From positions 1-64,000 of the forward strand of contig CAZFSS010000006.1 of assembly GCA_964521715.1 (NCBI GenBank): DNA of 64,000 nucleotides, given 5' to 3'. Origin of the DNA: DAOVRD01 sp964521715. GTDB taxonomy: Bacteria; Planctomycetota; Brocadiia; SM23-32. Both the position numbers and the translations under genes were made by a program. How positions within the stretch are numbered: position 1 is the stretch's first letter; every line of letters starts with the position of its first letter. Below, one piece after another: positions 56,304-64,000 of the stretch. Below the pieces are notes generated by a model that was not told where the DNA came from, did not search any database, and saw nothing but the letters and a program-made list of their open reading frames with translations.

Positions 56304-59300
56304 TCAGTCGCCGACCAGCTCGAGCGCCCCTGCGTCGCGTTTGCCGTCCGCCGGCTCCCTGCCGGTGAAATCCCGCGCGGACGGCCCGTTGAACTCCCAC
56401 TCGTAGAGCTCCTCAATCGTCGTCCTGGCGTCGGCCAGCGTTCCAAGGGCGATCCGCATGAAGTCGACGGCTCCCGCCAGGCACCGGCCTTCCGGCGTGC
56501 CGCCGACGTAAAGATCGCCGTCGTTAGCCAGCGACACGGACACGCCCAGGCCAGGGCCGCTTGCGTCCTTCCGGCCGTCAACGTAGAGCGTCAGGGCCCC
56601 GGCCTTCCGGTCGGCCTCGGCGATGACGTGGTGCCACGCGCCGTCGTTCACGAGGGCCACGCTCGCCACGTCGGCCGAGCCGCCGGGCCCCCTGGCTGCG
56701 AACGTAACGCCGCCGCCGTCATTGACGCTCAATGAATAGCCGGCGTCCCTCATCTTCTCGATGAGCACCCCGCCGGTGCGGCCGGGCGCCGTCTTGAAGT
56801 ATGCCTCCAGGAGGAAGTTGGATCCGTGAACCTGCGGGCTCTTCAGGTCTTCGCCCGAGGCCGTGCGCGTCTCGGTGACGTTCTCGCCGCCCATCGTCAC
56901 AGTCCTGGTCTGCCCGGCCGCGTCGCCGGCCGGCACCTCCACGGTCGCCACGAGCGTGCGGTCCTCCCAATCGCCCGTCTTCGTGAGGTAGACGGCGAGC
57001 ACGAACGAGCCGAGGTCCGGCTTGTCCTGGGGCGTGAAGGAGAAGGTGTATGGCCCCGGGCCCGTGACTTCCTTGGGAGCGCCGCCCCAGGCGTTCATGC
57101 CCATGAACTGCCCGTCCTTCTTCGTCCAGTGCAGATCGCCGTGCAGCTTCAGTCCCGCCTCGACGCCGCGGAGCTCCAGCTTCGCCTCGAAGGGCTGCCC
57201 CGGCGCCATCGCCGTCGGGAAGGTCATGGTGACCCAGTCCGGCGGCCTGTAGCTGACCTGGTACTCGAACGCCTCGGTCAGCGCGGCGTTGGAGGCGGCC
57301 GCGTATTGGTCCTTGCCGTTCAGGCTGAGGGCGCCGTCGGTCCAGTCCTCCAGAGGTCCTTGCACGTAGTCGTCGGGGCCGACGTTCACGACCGTCAGCG
57401 GGTACATGGGCCGCTTGTAGTAGTCGTCCCGCACGACGTGGTACGGGGTGAGGTACCAGTGCTCGTCCATGACGTGCGTGGGATCGCCGGGGGCGCGGTA
57501 GAAGTTCCACTCGGCGACCATCGCGTACAGCGCCCAGGGGACGAACGCCCTCACGCCCTTGTCCCTGGCCGCCGATTCAGGGGCCAATCGGAAGTCATGC
57601 GCCGCCGCGTCCCTGAGCAGCGGACCGTCCGCCACCTCGCCCACGTCGGATGCCAGGGCGTTGTGCGCCTGAAGCACCTGCCGGAACGACTCGAGGCTCT
57701 GGTGCCACCGCCCCGACGGCTCGAGCACGCCGAAGTAGTCGGAGAGGTCGTAGAACACGTTCCTGGAGAACGCGTCCGTATCGAGCGCAAAGTGCTCCTT
57801 CTGCGGGCCGGCGTCGGCGGCGTTGCCCTCGGCGGCCGTGTTGGCCGGTTCGGCGTGGCGGAAGACCCAGTAGCCGATCCCCTCCCAGACGTTGCCGAGG
57901 AACTTGTCCCGCCCCGCCTGCGGCGCCTGGCGGCGCGAGCCTTTCACGAAGTTATAGATAGTGTTGTTGAAGAACGTATTCTGGTAGCTGTGGATCTCCT
58001 GGAAAGCTGCGGTATTGCCCAGGCGGCTGAAGGGGTCCTTGGACTTGCCCCAGGCGATGTTGTTGAAGTGATAGTTCTTGAACGCCCCGTCCAGGTAGTA
58101 GGCGTGGCCGAACCGGGCGCTTGCCGGGGTGTCGCGTTCGAGCATGAAGGCCCAGTTCCGGTAGCCGCCGGGATTGCCGGAGATGTTATCATAGACGTAG
58201 GCCGGCCCGCCCTGCCACGTCTCGATGCCGCCCCAATCGTTGTTGTTCAGCAGCGAATCGGTGACTTTGTTGTGATGGACGATCATACGCGAGAGGGGCC
58301 GGTCCGTCGCGGCTCCGCTCTGCTTGCCGCCGAAGAGGAAGAGCCCTGCCCCGTAGCACCGGTCCAGGATGTTCCCGGCCACTTCGAGCGTTTCGGCATA
58401 GCCGACCTCCATGGCGTGGCCCTGGCCGTAGCGGGTCGGCCGGTGGCCGATCTCGAGGCACCGGTTGCGCATCACCTTCACGTCGTAGAGTCGGCCCATC
58501 GGCGGCAGGACGTCGCCCCACTCCGAGCTGTCCGCGATCTCTGTCGCGCCGTGGTCCGCGTAGAGGAACTCATTGTCCGCCACGACGACATCGCCGATGG
58601 CGTCCTGCCTGCCAACGGCCTTCAGCCTGATCGGCTTGTGAACGTGCTCGAACCGGCAATGGGTCACGCGGATGTCCGAGCCCGAGCCGAGCAGGCGCAC
58701 GCAGCCGGGGTCCACGTCCCTGTCCGCCGGGGGCAGCGCGGTCAGGTCCCAGTAGACGTTAGTGAAGCGGAACGTGAGCCCGCTGACGTGGACGTGGCTC
58801 ATGCCCTGGCTTTCGATCATGTGGATGCGCTTGGCCACCTCGATGTGGGCCGAGTTGGGGTCTATGTCCCCCGGCAGCCGGATGTAGAGCCGCCCGCCGC
58901 GCCCCTCCTTGGCGAACCAGAACTCACCCGGCTCGTCCAGGTAATGGGGCTTGTCCTCCAGGTAGTAGCGGCAGTGCCGGATGATCTTGTAGGAGATGGC
59001 GCCCCACTGGCAGGCGAAGGCCAGCGCTTTCTTCTCGGTGTCCACGAATCGGACGTACGTCGGGTACGGGGTCCCCATCACCCAGCCGTAGGTCGTCCAT
59101 ACGATGGCGTCCTGGTAGTAGTCCGCCGGCCGAGTGAGGTGTTCTGTGTCCGTGGCGAAGTGCAGGCGCTGGCCGTCGATCTCGATGTAGTTGTCGAAGG
59201 GCTTGTCCGGGTTGTTCCAGGTCCACCATTCGCTCTTGATGTCGTCGGGATCGGTGACCTTCCAGTTGGGCGTGCGCGCGAGCTCAATCCGGACAACGGA

Positions 59301-59864
59301 ACCGTCCGGCTCCACCATCCAGACGTTGCGCGGGGCGAAGTCGAGGTCGGCGTACCAGACCTTCTCGGGCTCGGGGATGTCCGGATGGTCGGCCCCTTTG
59401 CGCCAACCGCCGACCATCTCCGAACCGCATATGACGGCCTCGCCCTCCCCCCAGAAGGGATCGCTCGTGAGGCGGATCGGATCGCCTGGCCGCCCCGACT
59501 CATCGGCCAGGAGCTCGCCCCGGTAGGCGACGCCGCGCTTGAAGACATAGGTGTGGACGCCCTCGCACGCGGCGGCATTGCCCCGTGCTTCCGGGTCCCA
59601 GGGGTGATGCTTCCACGGCGAACGCTGCGAGAGGCCGTCGTTGGCGTCGTCGCCCGCCCCGTAGTCGATGTACCGGACGGACGAGCCCGCCTCGAAGCGG
59701 AACGGCTCGGGCTTCCACTCCAGGTCGCCCGTTTCCTTGACCACCGAATGCGGCTCTTGCCACGAGTAGGTCATGGACAGGGCCCTCGGGCCCATTGCCA
59801 GCGCAACGCCCGCGATGGCGAGCGCAACCCGCAACTGCGGCACTTCCCTGAAGCAGCCCAGCAT
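56304..59864 (-). CDS. Very large secreted beta-helix and LamG protein
   Basis: 1186 residues. Signal peptide MLGCFREVPQLRVALAIAGV, with a cleavage site near ALSM. Residues about 60-650 look like a right-handed parallel beta-helix of polysaccharide-lyase or DUF-type (VRYIDYGAGDDANDG, PGDPIRLTSDP, HVHVSGLTFRFTNVYWDL, DVVVADNEFLYADHGATEIA, MIVHHNKVTDSLLNNNDWGG). A middle part (VLAVYLTKTGDWEDRTLVAT) resembles an Ig-like domain. The C-terminal about 200 residues are a LamG/concanavalin-like domain (NFLLEAYFKTAPGRTGGVLI, DGAWHHVIAEADRKAGALTL, GDLYVGGTPEGRCLAGAVDF). Catalytic residues are not assigned. It lies in the hydrolase operon. Confidence 0.85.
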   Translation of the reverse strand: MLGCFREVPQLRVALAIAGVALAMGPRALSMTYSWQEPHSVVKETGDLEWKPEPFRFEAGSSVRYIDYGAGDDANDGLSQRSPWKHHPWDPEARGNAAACEGVHTYVFKRGVAYRGELLADESGRPGDPIRLTSDPFWGEGEAVICGSEMVGGWRKGADHPDIPEPEKVWYADLDFAPRNVWMVEPDGSVVRIELARTPNWKVTDPDDIKSEWWTWNNPDKPFDNYIEIDGQRLHFATDTEHLTRPADYYQDAIVWTTYGWVMGTPYPTYVRFVDTEKKALAFACQWGAISYKIIRHCRYYLEDKPHYLDEPGEFWFAKEGRGGRLYIRLPGDIDPNSAHIEVAKRIHMIESQGMSHVHVSGLTFRFTNVYWDLTALPPADRDVDPGCVRLLGSGSDIRVTHCRFEHVHKPIRLKAVGRQDAIGDVVVADNEFLYADHGATEIADSSEWGDVLPPMGRLYDVKVMRNRCLEIGHRPTRYGQGHAMEVGYAETLEVAGNILDRCYGAGLFLFGGKQSGAATDRPLSRMIVHHNKVTDSLLNNNDWGGIETWQGGPAYVYDNISGNPGGYRNWAFMLERDTPASARFGHAYYLDGAFKNYHFNNIAWGKSKDPFSRLGNTAAFQEIHSYQNTFFNNTIYNFVKGSRRQAPQAGRDKFLGNVWEGIGYWVFRHAEPANTAAEGNAADAGPQKEHFALDTDAFSRNVFYDLSDYFGVLEPSGRWHQSLESFRQVLQAHNALASDVGEVADGPLLRDAAAHDFRLAPESAARDKGVRAFVPWALYAMVAEWNFYRAPGDPTHVMDEHWYLTPYHVVRDDYYKRPMYPLTVVNVGPDDYVQGPLEDWTDGALSLNGKDQYAAASNAALTEAFEYQVSYRPPDWVTMTFPTAMAPGQPFEAKLELRGVEAGLKLHGDLHWTKKDGQFMGMNAWGGAPKEVTGPGPYTFSFTPQDKPDLGSFVLAVYLTKTGDWEDRTLVATVEVPAGDAAGQTRTVTMGGENVTETRTASGEDLKSPQVHGSNFLLEAYFKTAPGRTGGVLIEKMRDAGYSLSVNDGGGVTFAARGPGGSADVASVALVNDGAWHHVIAEADRKAGALTLYVDGRKDASGPGLGVSVSLANDGDLYVGGTPEGRCLAGAVDFMRIALGTLADARTTIEELYEWEFNGPSARDFTGREPADGKRDAGALELVGD

Positions 59865-59994
59865 TTCGGCACTCCTCGTCTAGCCCCCGCCTCGCAGATC
59901 CCGTCGGCCGTCCGCCACGGTGCGGCTCGTGCGTTGTGAGTCTAGCAAGCACCGGTCCTTGCGGCAAGCTCTGGCGCCGGGCGACCGACGGGCC

Positions 59995-61782
59995 CTATCT
60001 GCCTGCCAACTCGACCGTCACCTGCCCGGCGGGCTTCGTCAGCTCGAGCTCGCCCCTTGCCTGTGCGTCGCCCCGCGTGACCGTGACCTCATGGCTCCCC
60101 AGAAAGCCGCGTCCGCTGAACTCGCCCGAAGCGTCCGTGTTGCCGGTCTCGTCCGTCCACCACTTGCTGAAGACCAGCTCGCGGTAGGCGCGCAGGTTCG
60201 GCTTCTCCTGGAAGTCCCTGGTAAAGAGCTGGTTCGGGCCCCAGAACTGAAACCCGATGACCGACGGGTGGCTGAACAGGACCGTCATGCAGTCGCGCAG
60301 GAAATCCGCCTCGAGCTGCTCGTCGTCCGTGCCCACGGTGAACTCGGTCACCCGCATGGGAAGCCCGAACCTCGCGTACCGCTGCAGCGTCGCGTAGATC
60401 CGTTCAGGAGACGGGACGGACCCGCCGAAGTGGCCCTGCAGGCCCAGCACAGTCAGCGGCGCGCCGTTGTCGAGCAGGTACTGCACGGTCTCTTCGTAGT
60501 TCTGCTGGTGCGGGCTGTCGGTCAGGGTCGCCAGGATGCCGTAGTCGTTGAGCGCCAGGCCGGCTTCGGGCAGGTTCTGGCGGGCACGCTTGAACCAGTC
60601 CACCATCACCTGCCGTCCGCAGATGTCCATCAGGGCGTGGTTGTCGAAGGGCTCGTTGACCACGTCCCACTCTGAAACGTAGCCGCGGGTCGCCGTCGTG
60701 ATGCTGTCGATGTGGTCGAGCACCTCCCGCTCGATGGCCTCGGCGTCGGGGCTCTCACGGTACTTCTGCATGTGTTGTGGCAGGTGCTGCCACGACGGCC
60801 ATACCAGCACGTGGCCCCGGAAGGTGATGTCATGGTCCTTGACCCACTGAAGGGCCTTGAGGGCGGTCTCGCGGCTGTGTTGATCGCCCCAATCGCCGTC
60901 CCACGCCGGCCACTTCAGCGCGTTGCCGAACGAGCCGGCGTTGAACAGCTCGGGGATCTTCTCCTGGAAGAACCTGCTGGCCTGATCAGCCTGGTCCACT
61001 ACGTCCCAGGCGCGGAAGGCGCAACCGAACTGGAACGCGTGCCGCGTCATACGCACGTGCACGCGTGCGCCTTCGACCGGCTTCCCGTCAGCATCCACAA
61101 CGCGGACCGAGAACGGAGCCATGCGCGTCGCCCGGATGCGTTCCTCCGCCTGCGCGCGCCAGGCGGCGTCGGGCTCACGGCCTGAATACGTGACCCTCGT
61201 CCTGGGCAGCGCGTCCAGGGACACCCGATCGCCGTAGGAGACCAGACGCACGTCGCCGAACTCGATGGACTGAACGGTAGAGCCGACCTCAAGCGCCATG
61301 CTCATCCCGCCGGGATCGTAGCTGTCGCGGCTCCGGAAGGGCAGGACGAACTGCGTCCAGTCACTGCCGACCGCCAGCGTGCTTTCGAGCGACTTCGTCC
61401 ACGGCTCCCTCGACAGGCCGACCGCCGCGCGGAAGACGCCTTGCTCGGACTCGTCCACAGTCCGGATTGTCCGGGCCCAGAAGGTCAGGACCATCACCTC
61501 GCCGCTATCGACATGTTTGGGCAGCCCGGCGCCCACCTGGAAATCCCACGAGTCGCCGCGCTCCTTCGAGGCCACCCGGATGGCGCGCGTGAACCCGGGG
61601 CCCTCCACGCTCACGATCTGTGCGGACCCCCGCGGGCTCTCAGACTCCCCCAGTGCGGAGAGCGCATCCTCGAACACCAGTTCGCCGCCGGCGGGAAGGG
61701 CCTCCTCGGCACGCGCCGCTCCGGCGCCGAGCGCGACCAGCGCCGCCACAACCATCAAGGTCCAGCAAGGAACTGACTGCAT
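59995..61782 (-). CDS. GH10 endo-1,4-beta-xylanase with N-terminal CBM-like domain
   Basis: 595 residues from the ATG at 61782, with GGAGGAGGACGGAAG upstream. Signal peptide MQSVPCWTLMVVAALVALGA, cleaved after ARAEEA. Residues about 30-160 are a CBM4/9-like jelly roll (VMVLTFWARTIRTVDESEQG, SMALEVGSTVQSIEFGDVRL). The GH10 barrel has GCAFRAWDVVDQADQASRFF, KDHDITFRGHVLVWPSWQHL, acid/base Glu in VSEWDVVNEPFDNHAL (near residue 377) and nucleophile Glu in GLPMRVTEFTVGTDDEQ (near 479), then GFQFWGPNQLF. Xylan backbone hydrolysis is expected. It follows the GH2-like gene by 70 bases in the same direction. Confidence 0.93.
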   Translation of the reverse strand: MQSVPCWTLMVVAALVALGAGAARAEEALPAGGELVFEDALSALGESESPRGSAQIVSVEGPGFTRAIRVASKERGDSWDFQVGAGLPKHVDSGEVMVLTFWARTIRTVDESEQGVFRAAVGLSREPWTKSLESTLAVGSDWTQFVLPFRSRDSYDPGGMSMALEVGSTVQSIEFGDVRLVSYGDRVSLDALPRTRVTYSGREPDAAWRAQAEERIRATRMAPFSVRVVDADGKPVEGARVHVRMTRHAFQFGCAFRAWDVVDQADQASRFFQEKIPELFNAGSFGNALKWPAWDGDWGDQHSRETALKALQWVKDHDITFRGHVLVWPSWQHLPQHMQKYRESPDAEAIEREVLDHIDSITTATRGYVSEWDVVNEPFDNHALMDICGRQVMVDWFKRARQNLPEAGLALNDYGILATLTDSPHQQNYEETVQYLLDNGAPLTVLGLQGHFGGSVPSPERIYATLQRYARFGLPMRVTEFTVGTDDEQLEADFLRDCMTVLFSHPSVIGFQFWGPNQLFTRDFQEKPNLRAYRELVFSKWWTDETGNTDASGEFSGRGFLGSHEVTVTRGDAQARGELELTKPAGQVTVELAGR

Positions 61783-61852
61783 CTTCCGTCCTCCTCCGTT
61801 CGGTTCATCCGGTGCGGAATTGGTTCTTCGCCCGCCTCGAGGGCGCGGCCCC

Positions 61853-64000
61853 TCACGGGGCGGCCATGCTGCAAACCAGCGTTGACGCGATGCGCGTCGC
61901 CTTGTCAGCGACGGCCGGGTCTGCATCGTCCCAGCGGATCGTGTTGATGACGAACTCGCCCGCGCCACAGGGAACGCTGACCACAGCCGGCGGACGCGTG
62001 AAGATCACGCCCGCGTCCTTCTCCAGCAGAACCTGCCACGCGGCCGGGCTTTGGATGAGCCCGGATCCCGTGCTGCCTCCTTCCCAACCACGCCACCAGC
62101 AGTCCTCGCGGTACCAGAAGAAGTCCGAGTTGGACAGGCCCTCCATCAGCCCATCATCGCGCCGTTTGACCAGCCGGCCCCTGGGGCGGCACGCCTTGAC
62201 GGCCCGCACCGCCGGAATCAGCGCCTTCAGCGCCTCCTGCGATTCGGCAGTCGGGCAGTGGATTAGCACCTTTCCCCCGGCGCCGGCGAACTGCTGCAGC
62301 CGCGCGGCCTGGCCGAGCATCGAGTCATCCCGGCCGATAATCAGAAGTCCGTAGCCCGACAGGTCCGCGCCCTGGTCGGCGTGCGAAAGATCGTCGGACC
62401 GCACCCCAATTCGGGCAAGGAACTCCCCCAGCTCCGGGTCGGCGGACGCAACCAGGGCGATCCTGCGCGCGGGCGCCGGCCGGTAAGACGCGGCGTAGTC
62501 CATTACGTTCTGCAGCAGCCGGACGGCGACCGGCTCCGAAGCCAGCTTCTCCGTCAGAACCAGTTGAGAGAGGACACACGTCCCCCGGCCGTGTGGCACC
62601 TCCACCAGCGGCGCCCAGCGCAGTCCGCCCAGCCCGCCGGCTTCCACGAGGATGCGATAAGCGCCGGCCGCCGGCTTCACGAAGTTCCTGCGGGAGACCA
62701 TGTGGTCGCCTCGCCAGAACTTCAGGTCTTCATCTTCGATCCCCTTCAGGATGGCGTGCGCAGTCGAACGCCGGAACGCAATCGTCGAGGCATGCTCGCC
62801 GTCAACGCGCAGGCGGACGGGAAGCCAGTCGGGATCGTCCCGCTGCTCGAAGCAGAACGCAACCATCCCGCTGGCCACGGCGTCAGCCACCTGCGTCAGC
62901 GCGCCCCGCGCCTCTGCATCTTGCAGCGCTCCCTTGCCGATCAGCAAGAGGTCGCAGGTAAAGGGGCCGACGTCCGAGAGCCCTGCCACGCGGGCCACGG
63001 TCAGGCCGGCCGCCCGAAGCGCGGCGTCCGTCTCCCCTTGAGGATCGTAGAGCGCGACGCGCAACCCGTCGGGGACTGCCAGAGGCTGCTTTGGGAACGC
63101 AGCGAAGGTCCGCCGCTCCTCGAAGACGACCTGCCCGTCCGACAGCAGCCGGACGTCGAGCAGGACGTCGCGCCGCTCATCCGCGTCGGGCATGGTCCAC
63201 GAGAGCGGCACTTCGCGCATCCCGCCCGGCTCGAGCTCGATCTCCCACTCCTGGTCTTGCAGGACGCGCCGGCCATCCTTCACGGAACAGGCGAGCGTCA
63301 GGCGGCGTTGCGCAAGCGTGTCGTTGTGGACCATCAGGCTCCTGGCGACCGTCTCGCCGGCGTAGAAGTGGGAGTCGTACTCGGCGAACGTGACGGCGAT
63401 GGGCTTCAGGCACTCGATCGAGTAACGCCAGTCGCTGACCCAGGGGTTCAGCCCCGCCACACCCAGCCTGCGCGCGGCGTCGCAGAGGAACTTAACGCCC
63501 TGGACGTGGGCGTCCTGCTCGTCCTCCTTTGAGACATAGACGCGATCGCCGCCGAAGACCGAAACTCCGCCCGGCGGACGGCTGTAGGGGTAATAGCAGA
63601 ACTCGCCCATGATGAGGGGCTTGTCCTTCTGCCAGACCAGGTCCCGCGGCCAGCGATCGTTGCCCTCCCGGCCGAGCCAGTAGGCATCGTTCGGCCACAG
63701 GTTATGCTTGTGGCAGCCGAACTCGCGGGGATAGTGGATGTTGACCGTGTCCGCCCGGCCCTCCACGTCGCCGTCGCCTTCGTACTCGATGGGCCGCGAG
63801 GGATCGAGATCGGCGATGAGCCGGCCGAGCTCATAGATGCGGGCGCCGGCGTTCGGATCGCGGACGCCGCCGCAGTGGAGTATCTCGTTCTCCACGCTCC
63901 AGACGCAGAGCGACGGATGGGCGCGCGAGCGCAGGACCATGCCCCTGACGTGCGCCTGAAGGTTCTGCCAGAGCCGCTCGTCCGCCAGCGCGTAAGTGCT
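61853..64000 (-). CDS. GH2-like glycosidase with amidotransferase-like domain, 5-prime end off the right edge
   Basis: At least 715 residues; the frame is open to position 64000, so the N-terminus lies outside. The barrel has SLCVWSVENEILHCGG with acid/base Glu and PLIMGEFCYYPYSRPPGG with nucleophile Glu, both intact. Then come a jelly roll, a Rossmann-like domain (VALYDPQGETDAALRAAGLT, LLIGKGALQDAEARG) and a second similar one (LLIIGRDDSMLGQAARLQQF). The order of domains equals that of the protein at 27520, where the acid/base is missing. Its product is likely to be exported and to act on the same polysaccharides. Confidence 0.85.
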   Translation of the reverse strand, partial: STYALADERLWQNLQAHVRGMVLRSRAHPSLCVWSVENEILHCGGVRDPNAGARIYELGRLIADLDPSRPIEYEGDGDVEGRADTVNIHYPREFGCHKHNLWPNDAYWLGREGNDRWPRDLVWQKDKPLIMGEFCYYPYSRPPGGVSVFGGDRVYVSKEDEQDAHVQGVKFLCDAARRLGVAGLNPWVSDWRYSIECLKPIAVTFAEYDSHFYAGETVARSLMVHNDTLAQRRLTLACSVKDGRRVLQDQEWEIELEPGGMREVPLSWTMPDADERRDVLLDVRLLSDGQVVFEERRTFAAFPKQPLAVPDGLRVALYDPQGETDAALRAAGLTVARVAGLSDVGPFTCDLLLIGKGALQDAEARGALTQVADAVASGMVAFCFEQRDDPDWLPVRLRVDGEHASTIAFRRSTAHAILKGIEDEDLKFWRGDHMVSRRNFVKPAAGAYRILVEAGGLGGLRWAPLVEVPHGRGTCVLSQLVLTEKLASEPVAVRLLQNVMDYAASYRPAPARRIALVASADPELGEFLARIGVRSDDLSHADQGADLSGYGLLIIGRDDSMLGQAARLQQFAGAGGKVLIHCPTAESQEALKALIPAVRAVKACRPRGRLVKRRDDGLMEGLSNSDFFWYREDCWWRGWEGGSTGSGLIQSPAAWQVLLEKDAGVIFTRPPAVVSVPCGAGEFVINTIRWDDADPAVADKATRIASTLVCSMAAP

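Noticed and set aside
56826..59939. Plus-strand open frame of over 1000 codons
   Set aside because: It is antisense to the beta-helix/LamG gene, which has a signal peptide and clear domains. GC-rich genes often leave long open antisense frames.
1..64000. CRISPR arrays
   Set aside because: No run of regularly spaced direct repeats was seen. The 10-nt units at the GxxExxY ends are too short and too few.
1..64000. rRNA and complete tRNA genes
   Set aside because: Only two tRNA 3-prime halves were found; neither has a matching 5-prime acceptor strand or D-arm.

Overview
This 64 kb, high-GC window reads as a chromosome segment of a free-living, polysaccharide-degrading bacterium of the PVC/planctomycete type. 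The reasons are internal: many secreted glycoside hydrolases (GH2, GH9, GH10, GH16), a sulfatase-like enzyme, a sialate-type O-acetylesterase, beta-helix and LamG proteins, URO-D-like paralogues, a GxxExxY gene, and short interspersed palindromic repeats. The taxonomic call is an inference; there is no rRNA gene in the window. No CRISPR array and no complete tRNA gene were seen.

Layout. 0-4 kb is a worn accessory region: phage-like small genes (a sigma-like HTH protein behind a strong hairpin), broken URO-D and ECF-sigma fragments, and an intact alanine racemase. 4-11.5 kb holds an S9-type peptidase, a kinase-phosphatase fusion beside an AGE-type sugar epimerase, and a nitroreductase. 11.5-18 kb is a scarred zone: two 156-bp MITE-like copies with CTAG ends bracket a DUF4011 helicase fragment fused in frame to a planctomycete-type repeat domain, with a terminase tail and several pseudogenes. 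18-25.7 kb is a plus-strand catabolic cluster: GH-like protein, Gfo/Idh/MocA oxidoreductase, FGGY sugar kinase, class II aldolase, xylose-isomerase-like epimerase and a URO-D-like enzyme. 26-40 kb carries a nitrilase-family amidase and a run of large glycoside hydrolases (GH2-like, GH10, GH9, GH16). 39.7-42.5 kb has rpiB, an ADP-ribosylglycohydrolase and a TPR gene split by a 419-bp GxxExxY cassette. 42.8-45 kb is an RHS C-terminal fragment with a candidate membrane immunity protein. 45.3-47 kb is a ChrB-like protein with an MFS transporter. 47-64 kb is a nearly continuous minus-strand hydrolase cluster ending in a second GH2-like gene that runs off the right edge.

How it works together. The GH10, GH9, GH16, GH2, esterase, sulfatase-like and beta-helix proteins look like a plant or algal polysaccharide (xylan/glucan) degradation repertoire. 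The epimerase, kinase, aldolase and isomerase genes would feed the released sugars into central metabolism. Between these blocks are many small remnants, each cut off where a repeat, a tRNA 3-prime half or a gene of opposite strand begins. The window therefore records repeated small deletions and insertions. The best candidates for something poorly described are the GxxExxY cassette with inverted arrays of 10-nt repeats at its ends, the paired CTAG-ended elements, the RHS tail with its neighbour, and the sugar cluster containing a URO-D homologue.
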